Position numbers and translations under genes: made by a program
Notes under the pieces: model-generated
What the model was told of the DNA's origin: nothing
The model's input: only the letters and a program-made list of their open reading frames with translations
Databases searched by the model: none
Source: Peribolospora baueri
Taxonomy: Eukaryota > Basidiomycota > Peribolosporomycetes > Peribolosporales > Peribolosporaceae
Length of the DNA stretch: 64,000 bases
Direction: 5' to 3'
Assembly (NCBI GenBank): GCA_029717555.1
Contig: JAMDHS010000067.1
Span: 52,046-116,045, forward strand
Part shown: positions 33,107 to 44,635 of the stretch, piece by piece
Layout of the letters: each line of letters begins with the position of its first letter
Numbering within the stretch: the first letter of the stretch is position 1

Positions 33107-33787
33107 GGCGGTGGGGAGAGACGAGGAGACCAGCGTGCGGTGTCGGGAAGACGACGGGCGAGAAGGCGAGCGTGGTCCGACGGTGCGCTCGTGCGCTGGT
33201 GAGTTTCTCGTCGGTGGCTTCGCGAGGCCATGATCGGCGGGGGCGTTCGTAACCCTACATTCGGCGCTTCCACCGCAATGAAGTCGGACGCAACCGCGAT
33301 CGATGACTGCGCCGGACGACGTGGGCCAGGGCGTGACGCGTGACGCGCTGTCGAGCTTGCTTGCCCAGAGAGAGTGGTCGCCGAGGCTGTGCTGCGGAGT
33401 GACGTCGCGAGCTGCGCACCGATCGGTGCGACGGAGGAGACGGGGACGGCAAAGGAGAGGAAGGATGGGGGAGTAAGAGGAGGATAGGATGATGGATTAG
33501 ACGGGAATGGAGATGGAGATGGAGATGGAGATGGTGATGGTGATGGTGCGCACATACATTCCAGTCCATTACGTCCTTGCATCCATTTGTGCACCGAATG
33601 CGAGGCCCAACATTTGGGAACATGACATGTCGCTTTCTTTCTATGTCAGCGCTCACACCTCCCTCTCTCTCCCACCTAGTCTATAAAAGCCGGCCGCCTG
33701 CCCTTGTCGCTTCCCCTCGTCCTGATCTATACCAACACCGATCGATACCGTCCACGTCCTCTCCATCAACTCCGTCCAACACCACCC
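33107..33787. promoter_or_regulatory. Divergent promoter region, AP-1 beta / small Cys-rich protein, with TATA box
   Basis: A 681-bp spacer. A clear TATAAAA box at 33682-33688 lies about 100 bases before ATG 33788 and suits the plus-strand gene. A (GATGGA)/(GATGGT) repeat fills about 33505-33548. No coding frame here is convincing. Confidence 0.6.
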
Positions 33788-34303
33788 ATGCCAACTACCC
33801 ACACCGTCTCCATGTCCGCCGCCGCTCCTCCGCCCCCGGCCCACCTTCGCACCGACACACAGCCAGGCTCCCCCCGCCGCTCCGCCGGCGCTCGGGCGAG
33901 CAGCTACAGAGCACACCACCCACCGCCGTCCGTCGACCCGGTCCTGCCCGTCATCAACGTGCAGCCGTCGAGCAGGACCATGAACTCTTCCGTGTCTCCT
34001 CCCAAGCTCGCTGCCGCCCACGTCCGCGACCCGGACGTCGAGAATCTCAACATGGACCTTGAGAAGCAGCAAGCCCGGTTTGACCATTCCGATCCAGTGC
34101 CCCTCGGTGAAAACAGGCTCAGAGGAGGCTGTGATGCCCTCTTCTGCATCCTCAGGTTCTTGTTGTGCTGCTTCATCTGGGAAGCCATTTGCGAGTGAGT
34201 CCCGGCGGCCCCATCCTCAACCGTAACCCCGGACCTCCCCCCGCTCGTGCTCATCTCTCTCCTTTCCCTTTCCGTCCACCAGCTGCGTCTGCTGCGTCCT
34301 CTG
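33788..34303 (+). CDS. Small protein with a Cys-rich hydrophobic C-terminus (CYSTM-like)
   Basis: Two exons, 33788-34194 and 34282-34303, give 142 aa. The first 110 residues are Pro/Ser/Ala-rich and probably disordered, with a conserved-looking acidic motif VRDPDVENLNMDLEKQQARF. The last 30 residues are hydrophobic with eight Cys: GGCDALFCILRFLLCC, then FIWEAICDCVCCVL. That layout resembles the cysteine-rich transmembrane (CYSTM) module, where Cys residues are often palmitoylated and hold the protein at the plasma membrane under stress. The intron sits inside the Cys cluster and the second exon encodes only CVCCVL. The start is ATG 33788; ATG 33812 (MSAAAP) is an alternative. A TATA box upstream fits an inducible gene. 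Confidence 0.72.
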
Positions 34304-34395
34304 AGCCAGCCACGTCTTCGGCCCATCGACGCTCTTCCGTGAACCGCGGAGAGGATTCGAAGGAGTGAAAGATCCCCCGTCGCGGCATCGGACTC

Positions 34396-34419
34396 TTTTT
34401 TTTTTTTTTTTTTTTTTTT
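34396..34419. repeat. Poly-T tract, 24 bases
   Basis: A homopolymer run about 95 bases past the stop of the small Cys-rich gene. The region from 34304 to 35135 otherwise shows C/T-rich sequence and GACG tetranucleotide repeats (about 35106-35126) just before the OTU start, with no gene. Confidence 0.9.
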
Positions 34420-35135
34420 CTTCCTTTGGTTGCGTCGGACTCGAGTGCATTTCGTATCCATGGACGATCCGTATCGTATGACTTGGCTCTTCCTTTCCCT
34501 TCCTTCTTGTGCCTCCCTTCTCTTCCTCTCTCTCCCAACTCCTCGTCCTCCGCTCCTCCGCCCTCCGTTCCCTGTATTCCCCCGCGTCCAACGCAGTTTG
34601 TATTTTATCCCCCCTTCCCTTGGACACGGCTGGCACGAGCTGCTTGTCGTCCCTCCTCAATGCAAACCGAGCTTTCGTATGCCGCGCGAACGGCACAAGA
34701 AGGGCGGGCGTACGAAAGAGGGTGATAGAGCAGATGATGGACGAGAATGCAGGACGGACGAGGAGGGACGGAGGATGTAGGACGGACGAGGAAGAGGGAC
34801 GGACGGATGACGGAGGCCTCCTCACCGACCCGATCGAATTTCCTTCGATCAATCTTAATCCCCCCGCCCCGCCCGATGGCCCTCCCTCGCCTCGCCTTCG
34901 TCACTCGCACCGCACCTTCCTCCTCCTCTCCCTTTTCATCCTCACCCCGTCTCACTACCGCTTTGTTTAGAAACGACTAGACAGGTCTGGAATTCTTTCC
35001 CCCCTCCCTAACCCTCCCCGGACCGCACGCGACCTTCTTTCTCCCTTCCTCGCTCGCCCTAGTTTTCACGCGCCCTCCTTCTCGTCTCCAAGCCGACCTC
35101 CAAACGGACGGACGGACGGACGGACGCAGGAGAGG

Positions 35136-36929
35136 ATGGGAAAAAAGAAAGGCGGATCCAAGTCCAAAGCGGTGGCGAGACCACCGTCGTCGGATCGAAT
35201 GTCGAGCCTCGTTAGGGATATTAACGTGAGTTTGACGCCGTCGTCTCGTCTCGTTTCGTTTCGTCTCGTTTCGTTTCGTCTTCTCCTTCCTTCCCTCCTT
35301 AGAGTCCAATCTTTTTCTGTTTCGTCTCTTCCCCGCCCCGATAGGCCGTCAAATCAGCCAACCCGGACGCCACCCCCTCCTCCGACTCATCGTCCTCGCA
35401 ACTCGCTGACGGTCCTCCAGGGGGCACGCTCGACCTTGCTGACGAGCTCCTTGCTTCCCTCGACGAGCGGGATGAGGCTGAGCGCAAACAAAAAAAGGAA
35501 GAGGAGGAGGAGGAGGAGGAGAACAAGGAGGGAAACGAAAAGAACGGGTTTTTGGACGCCGTAAAGGAAGCCGTTAAGGACTTGAAGCCTACGGACCATC
35601 AGCAGCACGAGCGCGGTGGCGAGGCGACGAGGAAACCGAACCGGCATAGACTTAGAATGGTGAGGGAGAGAGCGCACTCCGTTCGAGAAGTCATGTGTCC
35701 GTCCTTCTCATTCGCTCAGTCTATTTGCGTTCCCCTTCTCGCCTTCTCAGGAACGCAAAGCGGCTGCAGCCGCGGCTGAGAGGGCGGCAATAGAAGCAGA
35801 GGTGGCCAAGTCTGGAGGCACGAACGGGGCGTTGAGAGAGCAAAAAGCCATCGACGAGTGGTGCGCCTCGCTCGGCGTCCGTACCTTCGAGGTCAGCGTT
35901 CCACTCGATGTTATCCACGATTCTCGTCCTCGCTCACCTGACTCCGCCCCCTTCTTGTCCAGATCTCGCCGGACGGACATTGTCTCTACGCTGCCGTAGC
36001 GGACCAGCTCAACATCAACGGTTTCGCCAACCCTGCGGTGGTGAGCATTCTCTTTTCCCTTTCAAGCCTGCGTTAGATGCCTCGACATGCGCTCTAACCC
36101 CCACGCTGCCTTTGCCGCTTTTCCTCCCTTCCCTCTTCCTTTATTATTATTATTCTTTCTTTCCTAGGCCGGCTACCAAACCACCCGTCGCACGGCTGCC
36201 GAGTACATGCGCGCCCATCCCGACGAGTTCAAACCGTTCTTGAGCGCAGAAGTGGACGGCGATGGCACCGGAGACGGCACGCTGGACGATCGTCAGTCGC
36301 TCCTCTCTCTTTTTCTGTTTTCCGGCCCCCGTTGTGCGTCCGAGGCCTCTTTCTCATCAATGGATTCTATACGCGGACAGGACAATACGCTCAGTACTGC
36401 GACACCGTCGAGAACACGGGCGAGTGGGGCGGTCAACCAGAGGCAAGCAGCCCATCTCTTTCTTCTCTTCCCACCACGTCCGAGTGGCCGAGCGAACGAA
36501 CGAACCCCCAGGCTTCTACCAGCTGTCCCGTGCGGTGCCGAGTACTAACTTTTTTTTGCTTTCCCCCAACCAACCCTCGCACAGATTCTAGCCCTCTCCC
36601 GCGCGTACGGCGTCCAGATCCACATCGTCCAAGCCGACTCGCCCATCGTCAAAGTGGGAGAAGGCGAACAGCCGCTGGACGGCGATAAGGGTACCGCAAG
36701 GCCACTTCGGATATCCTACCATCGGCACATGTACGGTCTCGGAGAGGTAGGTAGCTACGCCGGCCTTCCCTTCCTTCCTTCCTTTCTTTTTCTTTTTCTT
36801 TTTTTTTTTGCTCGCGGTGGCCCAAGCCAAGGCCTGGTTGGCTTGGAAGGAACCACGCTCACCCGTTTCTTCGCTGTCCCGCCCCTCGTGCCCCCATTCC
36901 AGCACTACAACTCTTTGCGACCCGTCTAG
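35136..36929 (+). CDS. OTU-domain deubiquitinase (OTUD6/Otu2-like)
   Basis: Cysteine protease that cleaves ubiquitin conjugates; OTUD6 proteins associate with ribosomes and translation factors. Eight exons (35136-35225, 35345-35659, 35751-35891, 35963-36040, 36168-36291, 36381-36442, 36585-36746, 36903-36929) give 332 aa. The N-terminal half is charged and helical (DERDEAERKQKKEEEEEEEE, ERKAAAAAAERAAIEAEVAK), as in OTUD6. The OTU core has the catalytic Asp/Cys loop ISPDGHCLYAAVADQL, EYMRAHPDEFKPFL, YCDTVENTGEWGGQPEILAL, IHIVQADSPIVKVGEG and the catalytic His in HYNSLRPV at the very C-terminus. The sixth intron (36443-36584) has a GC donor (GAG/GCAAGC), the only one fitting the frame. Final exon is 27 nt. 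Confidence 0.92.
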
Positions 36930-37192
36930 ACGACCGTCCCGTGTCCCCCCCACCCTCCTCTGCACACCAATTCGCATCTCCTGTCGTCGCTGCGTGCAAA
37001 CTCAGTAAAAAATAGAGTCCAAGGAGTGAACACAGTTCATTCATGGGTAGCCTTCGGCGGAAGTGTTCGTCTTACGAGTAAGTACAGAGAGTCATACCAC
37101 TCGGCAATTCTGGGGTGAGAAACGGAGGCCAATAAAGACCAGGACGAGGAGGGGGAAGAGAAATGCTGTGCAGCCTACTACCGTACCGAAGC

Positions 37193-40100
37193 TCATTGAG
37201 GGTTGTTCATGATATCTATGTAACGACTCCGGACGCTCTTCTTCGCCCCTCCACTAGGCTTTCTGTTCCCAGCCGGGGGCGGACCAAGGCCAGGCGTGCC
37301 AGAGGGCCCGAGAGCGCTCGTTGACGCTGCCGCCCTTAGCGGCGGGGGCTGACTGGCTGGCGGCAGGTTTGGGTCCGCCAGGTTCGACCGTGCCCGCGGC
37401 GGCGGCGCACCAGGGCTGGGCATGGGCGGCAAAGGTGGTGCATCGCCTCCATTAGCACCAGACAACATCGGAGGCGTCGCAGGCCGTCCCATGGGCCCAG
37501 CCGACACCATCCGCGGCGGCATGCCAGGCGTGTTGTTCAGGTTCGGTCGCGTCATCGAGGGCGAGACCGTCTGTGCTCGGGGTGGCGGCGGAGGGGTTGA
37601 AGCTGCAGTGGCATCACCGCCAGCCTGTGACAGGAAGATAACACAGGGTGCATGGAAGCGTCAGGCGTCAGTCTTCAACACATCTTGTGGCGCTTTAAGA
37701 GGAAACGCAGCTAAGCGCGGCAACTCGCCTTCTTATTGACCCATCGCTTGAGCTCGCTGTCATAATAAAAGGTCGTCTCCTCGCCGAGATGCGCCTTGAC
37801 AGCTTTCTTGTCGCCCATGTCGGCAGAGGCTCTCCGACTGCCCCACCATCTCCCCAGCCAAGAAGACGTTTGTTTGAGTTCTGAGCACGGAAACAACAGT
37901 AAGGCAATCCAGTTAATATCGGTAGAACTCGGAACGCTGGTTCGACGAGGTCAGACCACTTGTGACAGCGATATCCTTCATCCTACTGACCTGGCTTCTT
38001 CTCTTCTTGTTTCTCCTTCGCCTCTCCCTGATTGTGATCAGTTTGGGACACGTTCTTCTCGTCCTGCCCCTGACTCGGCTTGGATTTTGAATTGCCGAGT
38101 CCGAGGTCGTCATCGAAGTTGTCCGCGTCGTTGGATTGCCTTGCGCCGCCTCCGCCTCTCCCATAAGCATGCGTCGACGCGGGAACGGGAGTGGTAGACT
38201 TGGACAAGGCCGCCATCGGGGAGATGAAGCCAGAGGTATCGGGCAACTCGGCGCCTGGGTTTGAAACGAGGTAGGTCGTAGGTCGACCTGCACCGTCGCC
38301 TCCTGTCGCCTCGCCGTTCGAGCCACCGGCCCACCACGGAGTGTCGCTCGTCGCATTCGTGCCGGGATACGGCCCCTCCGTGTCGGCCGCCGATGTGGAA
38401 TGCACGTAAGCGTCCGATGAAGAACTCTCATAAGGATTGAGCGACTCCTCTGCCACTGATTCCGGGTAGTTACTACCGGGCGGGGGACGATGCTGGGACA
38501 TGGCCGAAGTCGTTCGGGAGGGACCGCCCTGCGCAAAGTCGGCCTGTGACTGCGATCTCGACAAAGTGCCTGAGCCGCCCTGCGGCGTGATGGCGCTGAA
38601 ATGAGAAAAGGCGCTGACGGCCGGCTGCACTGCGCCACCCGCTCCGTTCGCACTGCTTTTCTCCACTTGCGCGCCATCCTCGTCTCCGGCAATAAACTTC
38701 GTGAAACGGCCTTCCAGAGCACCCCACAAGTTGTCCAGCGTTGGTCTCTGCATCTTGCGCGTGATCCAAGAGCCGCTCTTGTCCAGGTGAGGAGTGCCGA
38801 CGATGCGGTCGGACAAATCCTTGAGATGCTTCAACAAAGCAGGGTGGTAGTAAGGCGAATGCTTTCCTGCCTTCAGCGTCCCAGCAATCGCCTCGCAGTA
38901 CCTGCAAAAGCGAAGGCGAGACGGGCATACTCATCAGTCTCAATCTTTGACGAGACACAAGAACCAAATACGCATGAGAACTCACTTCTGCGCCTCGGAC
39001 ACGTAGCCCAACTCCGCCAATTCCCAAGCGTGCACGAGCCTGTACGCCTGGAGATGTGGCAAACCCGTAAACGGCTCCTGTCCCTTCGTTGCCGGAGCAA
39101 GGCTAAGAGCGAACTCAAGCACTTCGGACATGAGGATGCCGTCCATGTCGCGGTGGAAGGTCGTGTTCCGCTTCGGATGATCTGTACCTAGGACGACCAG
39201 ACGCACGTTTGGCACGTCCGCCCCGCCCAACGGCGAAGTTTGCATCGACAAAAGATAGCTAAAGCATACGAACGTTCACTGGTCATGATACGCGTCGAGG
39301 AGGTTGCGAGCAGAGGAGAAGCGAGCGGACTCACCAGACATGTCCGGCTTCTATCCAGCCTCCTTGAACGAGCATGTCCCCCAGGCTCGTCAGCGCTATC
39401 GAATCGCCCGCTGTCCGGTTGGCAAGGATGGTCGCAGCAGCCTCGCGCCACTTCTTTAACGAAGCCGAAACATTACCGTCAGGAGCGTAATGTTCCGCTT
39501 TGAATGCAGGTGATACAGGCAGTGGCGTCCATACGGCGGGGCTGAGAAAGCCGCCTGGTCTGGCGGAGTGAGGAGGATTGGATGGATTAGAAGACTGTGT
39601 CAATTGGTGGACCGCGGAGGCACCCTGGCCCGAGAAAAGGCTGTAGGCGACACGTAGGCTCTCCCGCCCATTCGACCGAACGCTTTGAGGCGAGCCGTCC
39701 GCAGCCGAACCAAGCTCATGACGGATGAATGCGTTGGTGACGTTTTTCCAGGACTCCTTATCGAGAGCGCTCGATATGATCAGTGCGTGGGACCACAACT
39801 TCTCTTGCACCGCAAAGTCCACCGCCGCTCTTCGTTCACCGCGGAGGAGTAGCGCTTGGATTCGGTCGACATGAGACGAGCGGACTTCGTATTTGATCGA
39901 AGCCGTATCGTCTGAAAGACTACGTCGACCAGCTGGCGTGATCGAGTAGGCTTCCTGCGTTGACGAGGTCAGATTGAGGTCGGCGGTATCTGAGGCCTCC
40001 GGTGCAAGGATGAAGCGGATGGAGGCATCCAATTGCGGGCTACACGTGAAAACGAGGACCCAGCGTCAGCAGTTGCCGCCCAAAGTGGGCCGGTCGGACG

Positions 40101-42618
40101 ATAAGGCTCGAGCTACTCACTGTCCTCCCAGCTGGCCGTCGTTCTCGAGCATAACGACCAGCAGCTTGAGCAGAACAATCCGATCGTTTGATCGTCTCCA
40201 CTCATTGATCCCCTCCTCCGCAGCTGCGTCGTACCCGACGGCTCCGTCCGCAGCAAGCCCATGAGTGGATCGTCGCCTTCGCAAGTACCCCAGACCTTTG
40301 CTCATCTCGTCAATGCGCTCCTCGAGGTGCTTCATCAGGAGCGTCTTCTTGGCCTTTCCGCCTCCGCCAACAACCCCTACCCCTGCAGCCCGCGTCATCA
40401 GTGCACTCGGCTGCGATCCGCCCTCCATGAAGGCAGGGCCGGGGAACGTGCCGACGTCGAAGGTCGAGGCGAACGCAGAGGTCTGGACGACATCGGCAAT
40501 GGGCCGCATAGATAGTGTGGTAGACGACCCACCTCCCGGAGCGATGGTGTAACCTCCGAAGCCGTCCGCCTGGGTGATTGAGCTGGACGGGAAGAAGGTG
40601 ACAAGCTTACCGCCGAACCCAAAACTCACGACAGGAACGCGAGTGTTGCGTCGAAGCGGGTCAGGGGGCACGCCCGATCCAGCTGGAGGAGAGCTGTAGG
40701 GGGCCGGAGCAGACTTGTCAACTGCGAAGCCGCCCACCTGGGCGATGGGGCTCGGGGGGGAGAAGGTCACAACCTCCCCGCCGAGGCCATAGCTCGGAAC
40801 GGTATCGCCAGCGTCGCGTCGAAGCTGGTCGGGCGCTGCAGCTGATCCAGCGGGAGGAGAGCTATAGAGGGTCGGAGGAGACGCGTCAAGATATGCGGGA
40901 CCGTGTCCATGTCCTTGTTGGCCGTACGTATTCTCATAGGGTTGATATGATGACTCCTGGGGTTGGACCTCACCGGTCCAGCTTCCTTGCTGCCCGTATG
41001 GAGTCTCGTACGGTCGGGCCTCCCCGTCCCGCGGCGCCAAATTAGACCAATCTCCTTGCTGCCCGTATTGATTCTCTTGGAGATGTACCTCTCCGGGTTC
41101 CTGTGCCGCACCATACCCACTTCTTTGCTGCCCGTATGGATCCTCCTCGTACCCACTTCCTTGCTGCCCGTATGGATCCTCCTCGTACCCACTCCCTCGC
41201 TGCCCGTATTGAGTATCGTAGGGCTGGTATACCTCGCCACCAAGACCAAAGCTCGTCGTGGGAGCGCCAGCGTCGTGCCCAAGTGGGTCGGGCGGCACAG
41301 CGGATTTAGCCGGAGGAGAGCCGTAGGGGGCCGGAGCAGAGGCGTCAGGTTGTGACGCATCGTACCCACTTCCTTGCTGCCCGTATGGATTCTCCTCGTA
41401 AGGTTGGTACTGAGACTTCTGGAGCTGAACCTCGCCGGCCCAGCTTCCTTGCTGTCCGTATGAAGTCTCGTACGGTCGAGCCTCTCCGTCCGCCGGCGCC
41501 GAATTGGACCAATCTCCTTGTTGCCCGTATTGATTCTCCTGGGGATGGACTTCTCCGGACCCCTGTCCCACACCATACCCACTTCCTTGCTGGCCGTATG
41601 GATTCTCCTCGTAAGGTTGGTACTGAGACTCCTGCGGCTGAGCCTCAGCGGCCCAGCTTCCTTGCTGGCCGTATGAAGTCTCGTACGGTCGAGCCTCTCC
41701 GTCCGCCGGCGCCGAATTGGACCAATCTCCTAGCTGCTCGTATTGATTCTCCTGGGGATGGACTTCTCCAGACCCCTGTGCCGCACGATACCCACTTCCT
41801 TGCTGGCCGTATGGATTCTCGTAAGGTTGGTACTGAGACTCCTGCGGCTGAGCCTCAGTGGCCCAGCTTCCTTGCTGTCCGTATGAAGTCTCGTAGGGTT
41901 GAGCCTCTCCGTCCGCCGGCGCTGAATTGGACCAATCACCTTGCTGCCCGTATGGGTCCTCCTGGGAATGGGCCTCTACGTTCCCCTGTATCGGACCGTA
42001 CCAGTTTCCTGCCTGCGCGTAAGGCGTTTCGTAGGTACCGGCTTCTTCAACTGTGCCACCATGTGTAGAATACGGGTCGTTGGACGTCGTTGATGGACCA
42101 AGTGAAGAGAAGGGGTCGTCGGACGCCGTTGGCGGCCCAAGCGAAGAAAATGGGTCGTCAGACGTCGATGGCGGGGCAAGCGAAGAGAAGGGGTCGTCGG
42201 ACGTTGCTGACGGCATATGAGAAGGGAATGTGTCTTCAGCCGCCGGTTTCCCGCCACTAGGCTCATCAGAACGTTCCGGCTCGGCTTCTTCGGCGATGCC
42301 ACCAAGTAAAGAGAAAGGGTCGTTGGCCGTCAATGGCGGGCCAAGCGAAGAGAAGAGGTCGTCGGGCGTTGCTGACGGCACATGAGAAGGGAATGGGTCT
42401 TCAGCCCCCGGTTGCCCGCCACTAGGCTCATCAGCATGTTCCGGCTCGGCTTCTTCGGCGATGCCACCAAGTGAAGAGAAAGGGTCGTCGGACGTCGATG
42501 GCGGGCCAAGCGAAGAGAAGGGGTCGCTAGGCGTCGACGGGCCGGGGCCGAACAGGGCAGCCGCGCTGCCGATGCTGAGCGTTCTTGCCTTTTTCTGCTT
42601 CTCCGCCTCGTCTGCCAT
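37193..42618 (-). CDS. SEC16: COPII coat assembly protein Sec16
   Basis: Scaffold of ER exit sites that organises COPII coat assembly. Exon 1 (42618 to about 40120) encodes a low-complexity N-terminus with two repeat systems: DPFSSLGPP-type motifs (about residues 30-170) and a roughly 71-residue Tyr/Gln/Gly repeat (NQYGQQGDWSNSAPADGEAR type) across about 42,000-40,900. Next come the SRP-like stretch LVTFFPSSSITQADGF and the central conserved domain, continuing in exon 2: HVDRIQALLLRGERRAAVDF, EKLWSHALIISSALDKESWK, IALTSLGDMLVQGGWIEAGH, then PLGGADVPNVRLVVLGTDHP and LQAYRLVHAWELAELGYVSE. The C-terminal conserved region SWLGRWWGSRRA and KAHLGEETTFYYDSELKRWV precedes a Pro-rich tail ending at TGA 37193. 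It shares a short divergent promoter with the Vfa1-like gene. Confidence 0.93.
40900..42000 (-). repeat. About 213-bp coding tandem repeats in Sec16 (YGQQG-rich)
   Basis: Four or five imperfect copies of a unit of about 71 codons, each with NQYGQQGDWSNSAPADGEA, RPYETSYGQQGSW, QESQYQPYENPYGQQGSGY and EVHPQEN blocks. Short internal copies EEDPYGQQGSGY are themselves duplicated near 41,130-41,200. Copies differ mostly by single substitutions, so the array is young or homogenised. Confidence 0.88.
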
Positions 42619-42881
42619 GGTGAGAGGGCGATGGCGATGGATGAGCGGGATGGAAGCAAAGGGGAAGCGAAGAGATGGATGGCGGAAGTGGTGCGTGATA
42701 CGCGACCACGTATGATCTCTCGATACAGCTCAGCTCGGTGACACTTCACGTGGCGGACGGGCCCAGCGGCGATGGGCGGACGTAGCACGGACGGTCTCTC
42801 GAGCACGTGCTCCTCCGTCTCGGCCACGGTCCCCCCACCATACACGCCCGTACCGTCGTCATGCCTTGCTGTGACTGACCG
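42619..42881. promoter_or_regulatory. Short shared divergent promoter, SEC16 / VFA1-like
   Basis: Only 263 bp separate the two start codons of divergent trafficking genes. Two TACGTGG-type or CACGTGG-type motifs (E-box-like CACGTG near 42748 and 42803) lie inside. Confidence 0.5.
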
Positions 42882-43629
42882 ATGTCGTCCGTATCCAAGC
42901 CGCCCAAGCTCACCAACCTCTACCACCAGCGGGTCGCCGGCACAGAGAAGCCGTGCTGGGTGTGCCTCCGGCCGAGCGCGACCGTGCTCTCCTCCGTCTC
43001 TTGTCCGAACGAGGACTTCATGTGAGTTCGGTCGCCTTCGTCCGGCTACCCCTTCTCGCCTAGCAGGCGTCGGCGGGCTGGTTCTGGAAAAGAAACGACG
43101 GCCTCATCCTCTCCGTCGTCCTCGTCTGTCCCCTGCCAGCTACGTCTGCTTGTCCCATCTCTCCGATCGCAACTTTGCGTCGCCGTTCGTGGACCCCGGC
43201 GCACAGAAGGACGATGGTCCAGCGTTGAAGGAGAGGGTCGGGGAGGAGGAGATCCAAAAGGTGAAGGAGGAGTGGGAAGCACGGAAAAAGGAGAAAGAGA
43301 AGAAAGCCAAGGAAAAGGAGAAGGAGAAGGGTAAAGAGGGCAAGGAGGAGGGGGATTCCAAAGGTGACAAAGGCGAAGACAAGGGTAAAGACAAGACCTC
43401 CAAAGCGTCCAAATCTCCACCACCGACTGCCGTCTCTCCCACAGCCACCCCGAGTAGACCGCCACAAGTGCAAGGAGGCCATAAGAAGTTCACTCTCCAT
43501 CGCGACTTCTTTGCCATGCGCCAGTCGGCCATCAAGAAGAAGTATACCGCCGCTCAGGCCCAAATTAAGGCCGCCGCCATGCCCAAGGCTCCTGTGGTCT
43601 TCCCCAGTATCCCCAAGTCGGATCCTTGA
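42882..43629 (+). CDS. Vps4-associated protein 1 (Vfa1)-like
   Basis: Vfa1 binds and stimulates the AAA ATPase Vps4, which recycles ESCRT-III at endosomes. Two exons, 42882-43021 and 43140-43629, give 209 aa. The N-terminus has the zinc-binding-like pattern LYHQRVAGTEKPCWVCLRP, then SCPNEDF and YVCLSHLSDRNFASP. A lysine/glutamate-rich helix (EEWEARKKEKEKKAKEKEKE) and a Ser/Thr/Pro linker follow. It ends in KKFTLHRDFFAMRQSAIKKK, the usual C-terminal region. Length fits the family (about 200 aa). The start fits because the CxxC pair follows within 30 residues. Confidence 0.88.
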
Positions 43630-44635
43630 GCGGAGGGTCACTTCGAACGGAGTCGGTTCGTTAGGGAGTTGTCGAAGTCGCCGGCTCGAAGGATGTCCTC
43701 TACGATGCGAACGGACGTGAAGGCGCAAACTCGAGGAGCGCACCAGGCAGAATTAGTCGTCGCTGCAACAGCTTACTCGTGAAGACGATTGCTAGCTTGG
43801 GAACGCTAGACGAGTAAGGCACTTCACTTAAGGGAAACGGAACAGAAGTCGAGCAGCGGAATTTGCCCCGAAGAGGGTCAGTCTTCCTTCGTTCCGCCCG
43901 CCATTGTGCCAGGCACGACATACATGTACATACCGTCCGAGTGAGAAGGATAGGAAGCTAGCGCGAGGTGAGTTGTCTTCCCCTCGTCCTTTGCCGTCGT
44001 CCGTGACTTGAAACGCCAGTTGTCACTGCGCAGCCCTGCTCAAACGCTGTCTTCCTCCCCTTCCAGCCTCGCTCTTGTCATTCAATAAATATCTGGTTCC
44101 TTCTTCCCGGAAAACCACTCGCAGATGGAGGGAGTGGAGGGAGAAAGGGCTGAGAGAAGCAAGCCAGGGTTACTACCTGAGCGCCATTTCAGCGAATTTA
44201 CCGCATGGCGAGGGTACCTTTACCCCGCCATTGTCTGGAACGCTAGGGTCTCCGTAGTAAAAGATATGCCCGGTGTTTGAAAGGCACTCCAAACGTTTGC
44301 TGAAAGGCGCTTACTTCCCCCTGTTGAACTGTTCATCGGACGAGTGCTCATTCTGCACGTCAGCTCGACTCTGGGAACGTGTATATCGGTTTGAACGGGA
44401 TGATGTATCTCAGTGCGGTCACGGTTGTTGGCATGAACATGCAGCAGTTCGAAGAGTGCCCCTCTGCCGCGTCCGCAACTTCCTCAGGGGCGCGGTTCTC
44501 TCTTCAAACGCGGCACCTGTGTCGCATCATGGTAGTCCTTTCACGCGGGGGCGCAAAGGGTATCCTCTATTCTCAAGGTCCAAAGTGAGAGCGACCACGG
44601 AACGATGAGCCTTCACTATCGCCGCCACAGGCACG
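43630..44635. other. 1-kb spacer with no assigned gene
   Basis: Lies between the Vfa1-like stop and the SH3-protein stop (convergent). A plus-strand open frame around 44370-44587 (NVYIGLNGMMYLSAVTVVGM) is moderately protein-like, but I see no domain, no clear start and no matching exon. It may be a relic or chance. Confidence 0.35.
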
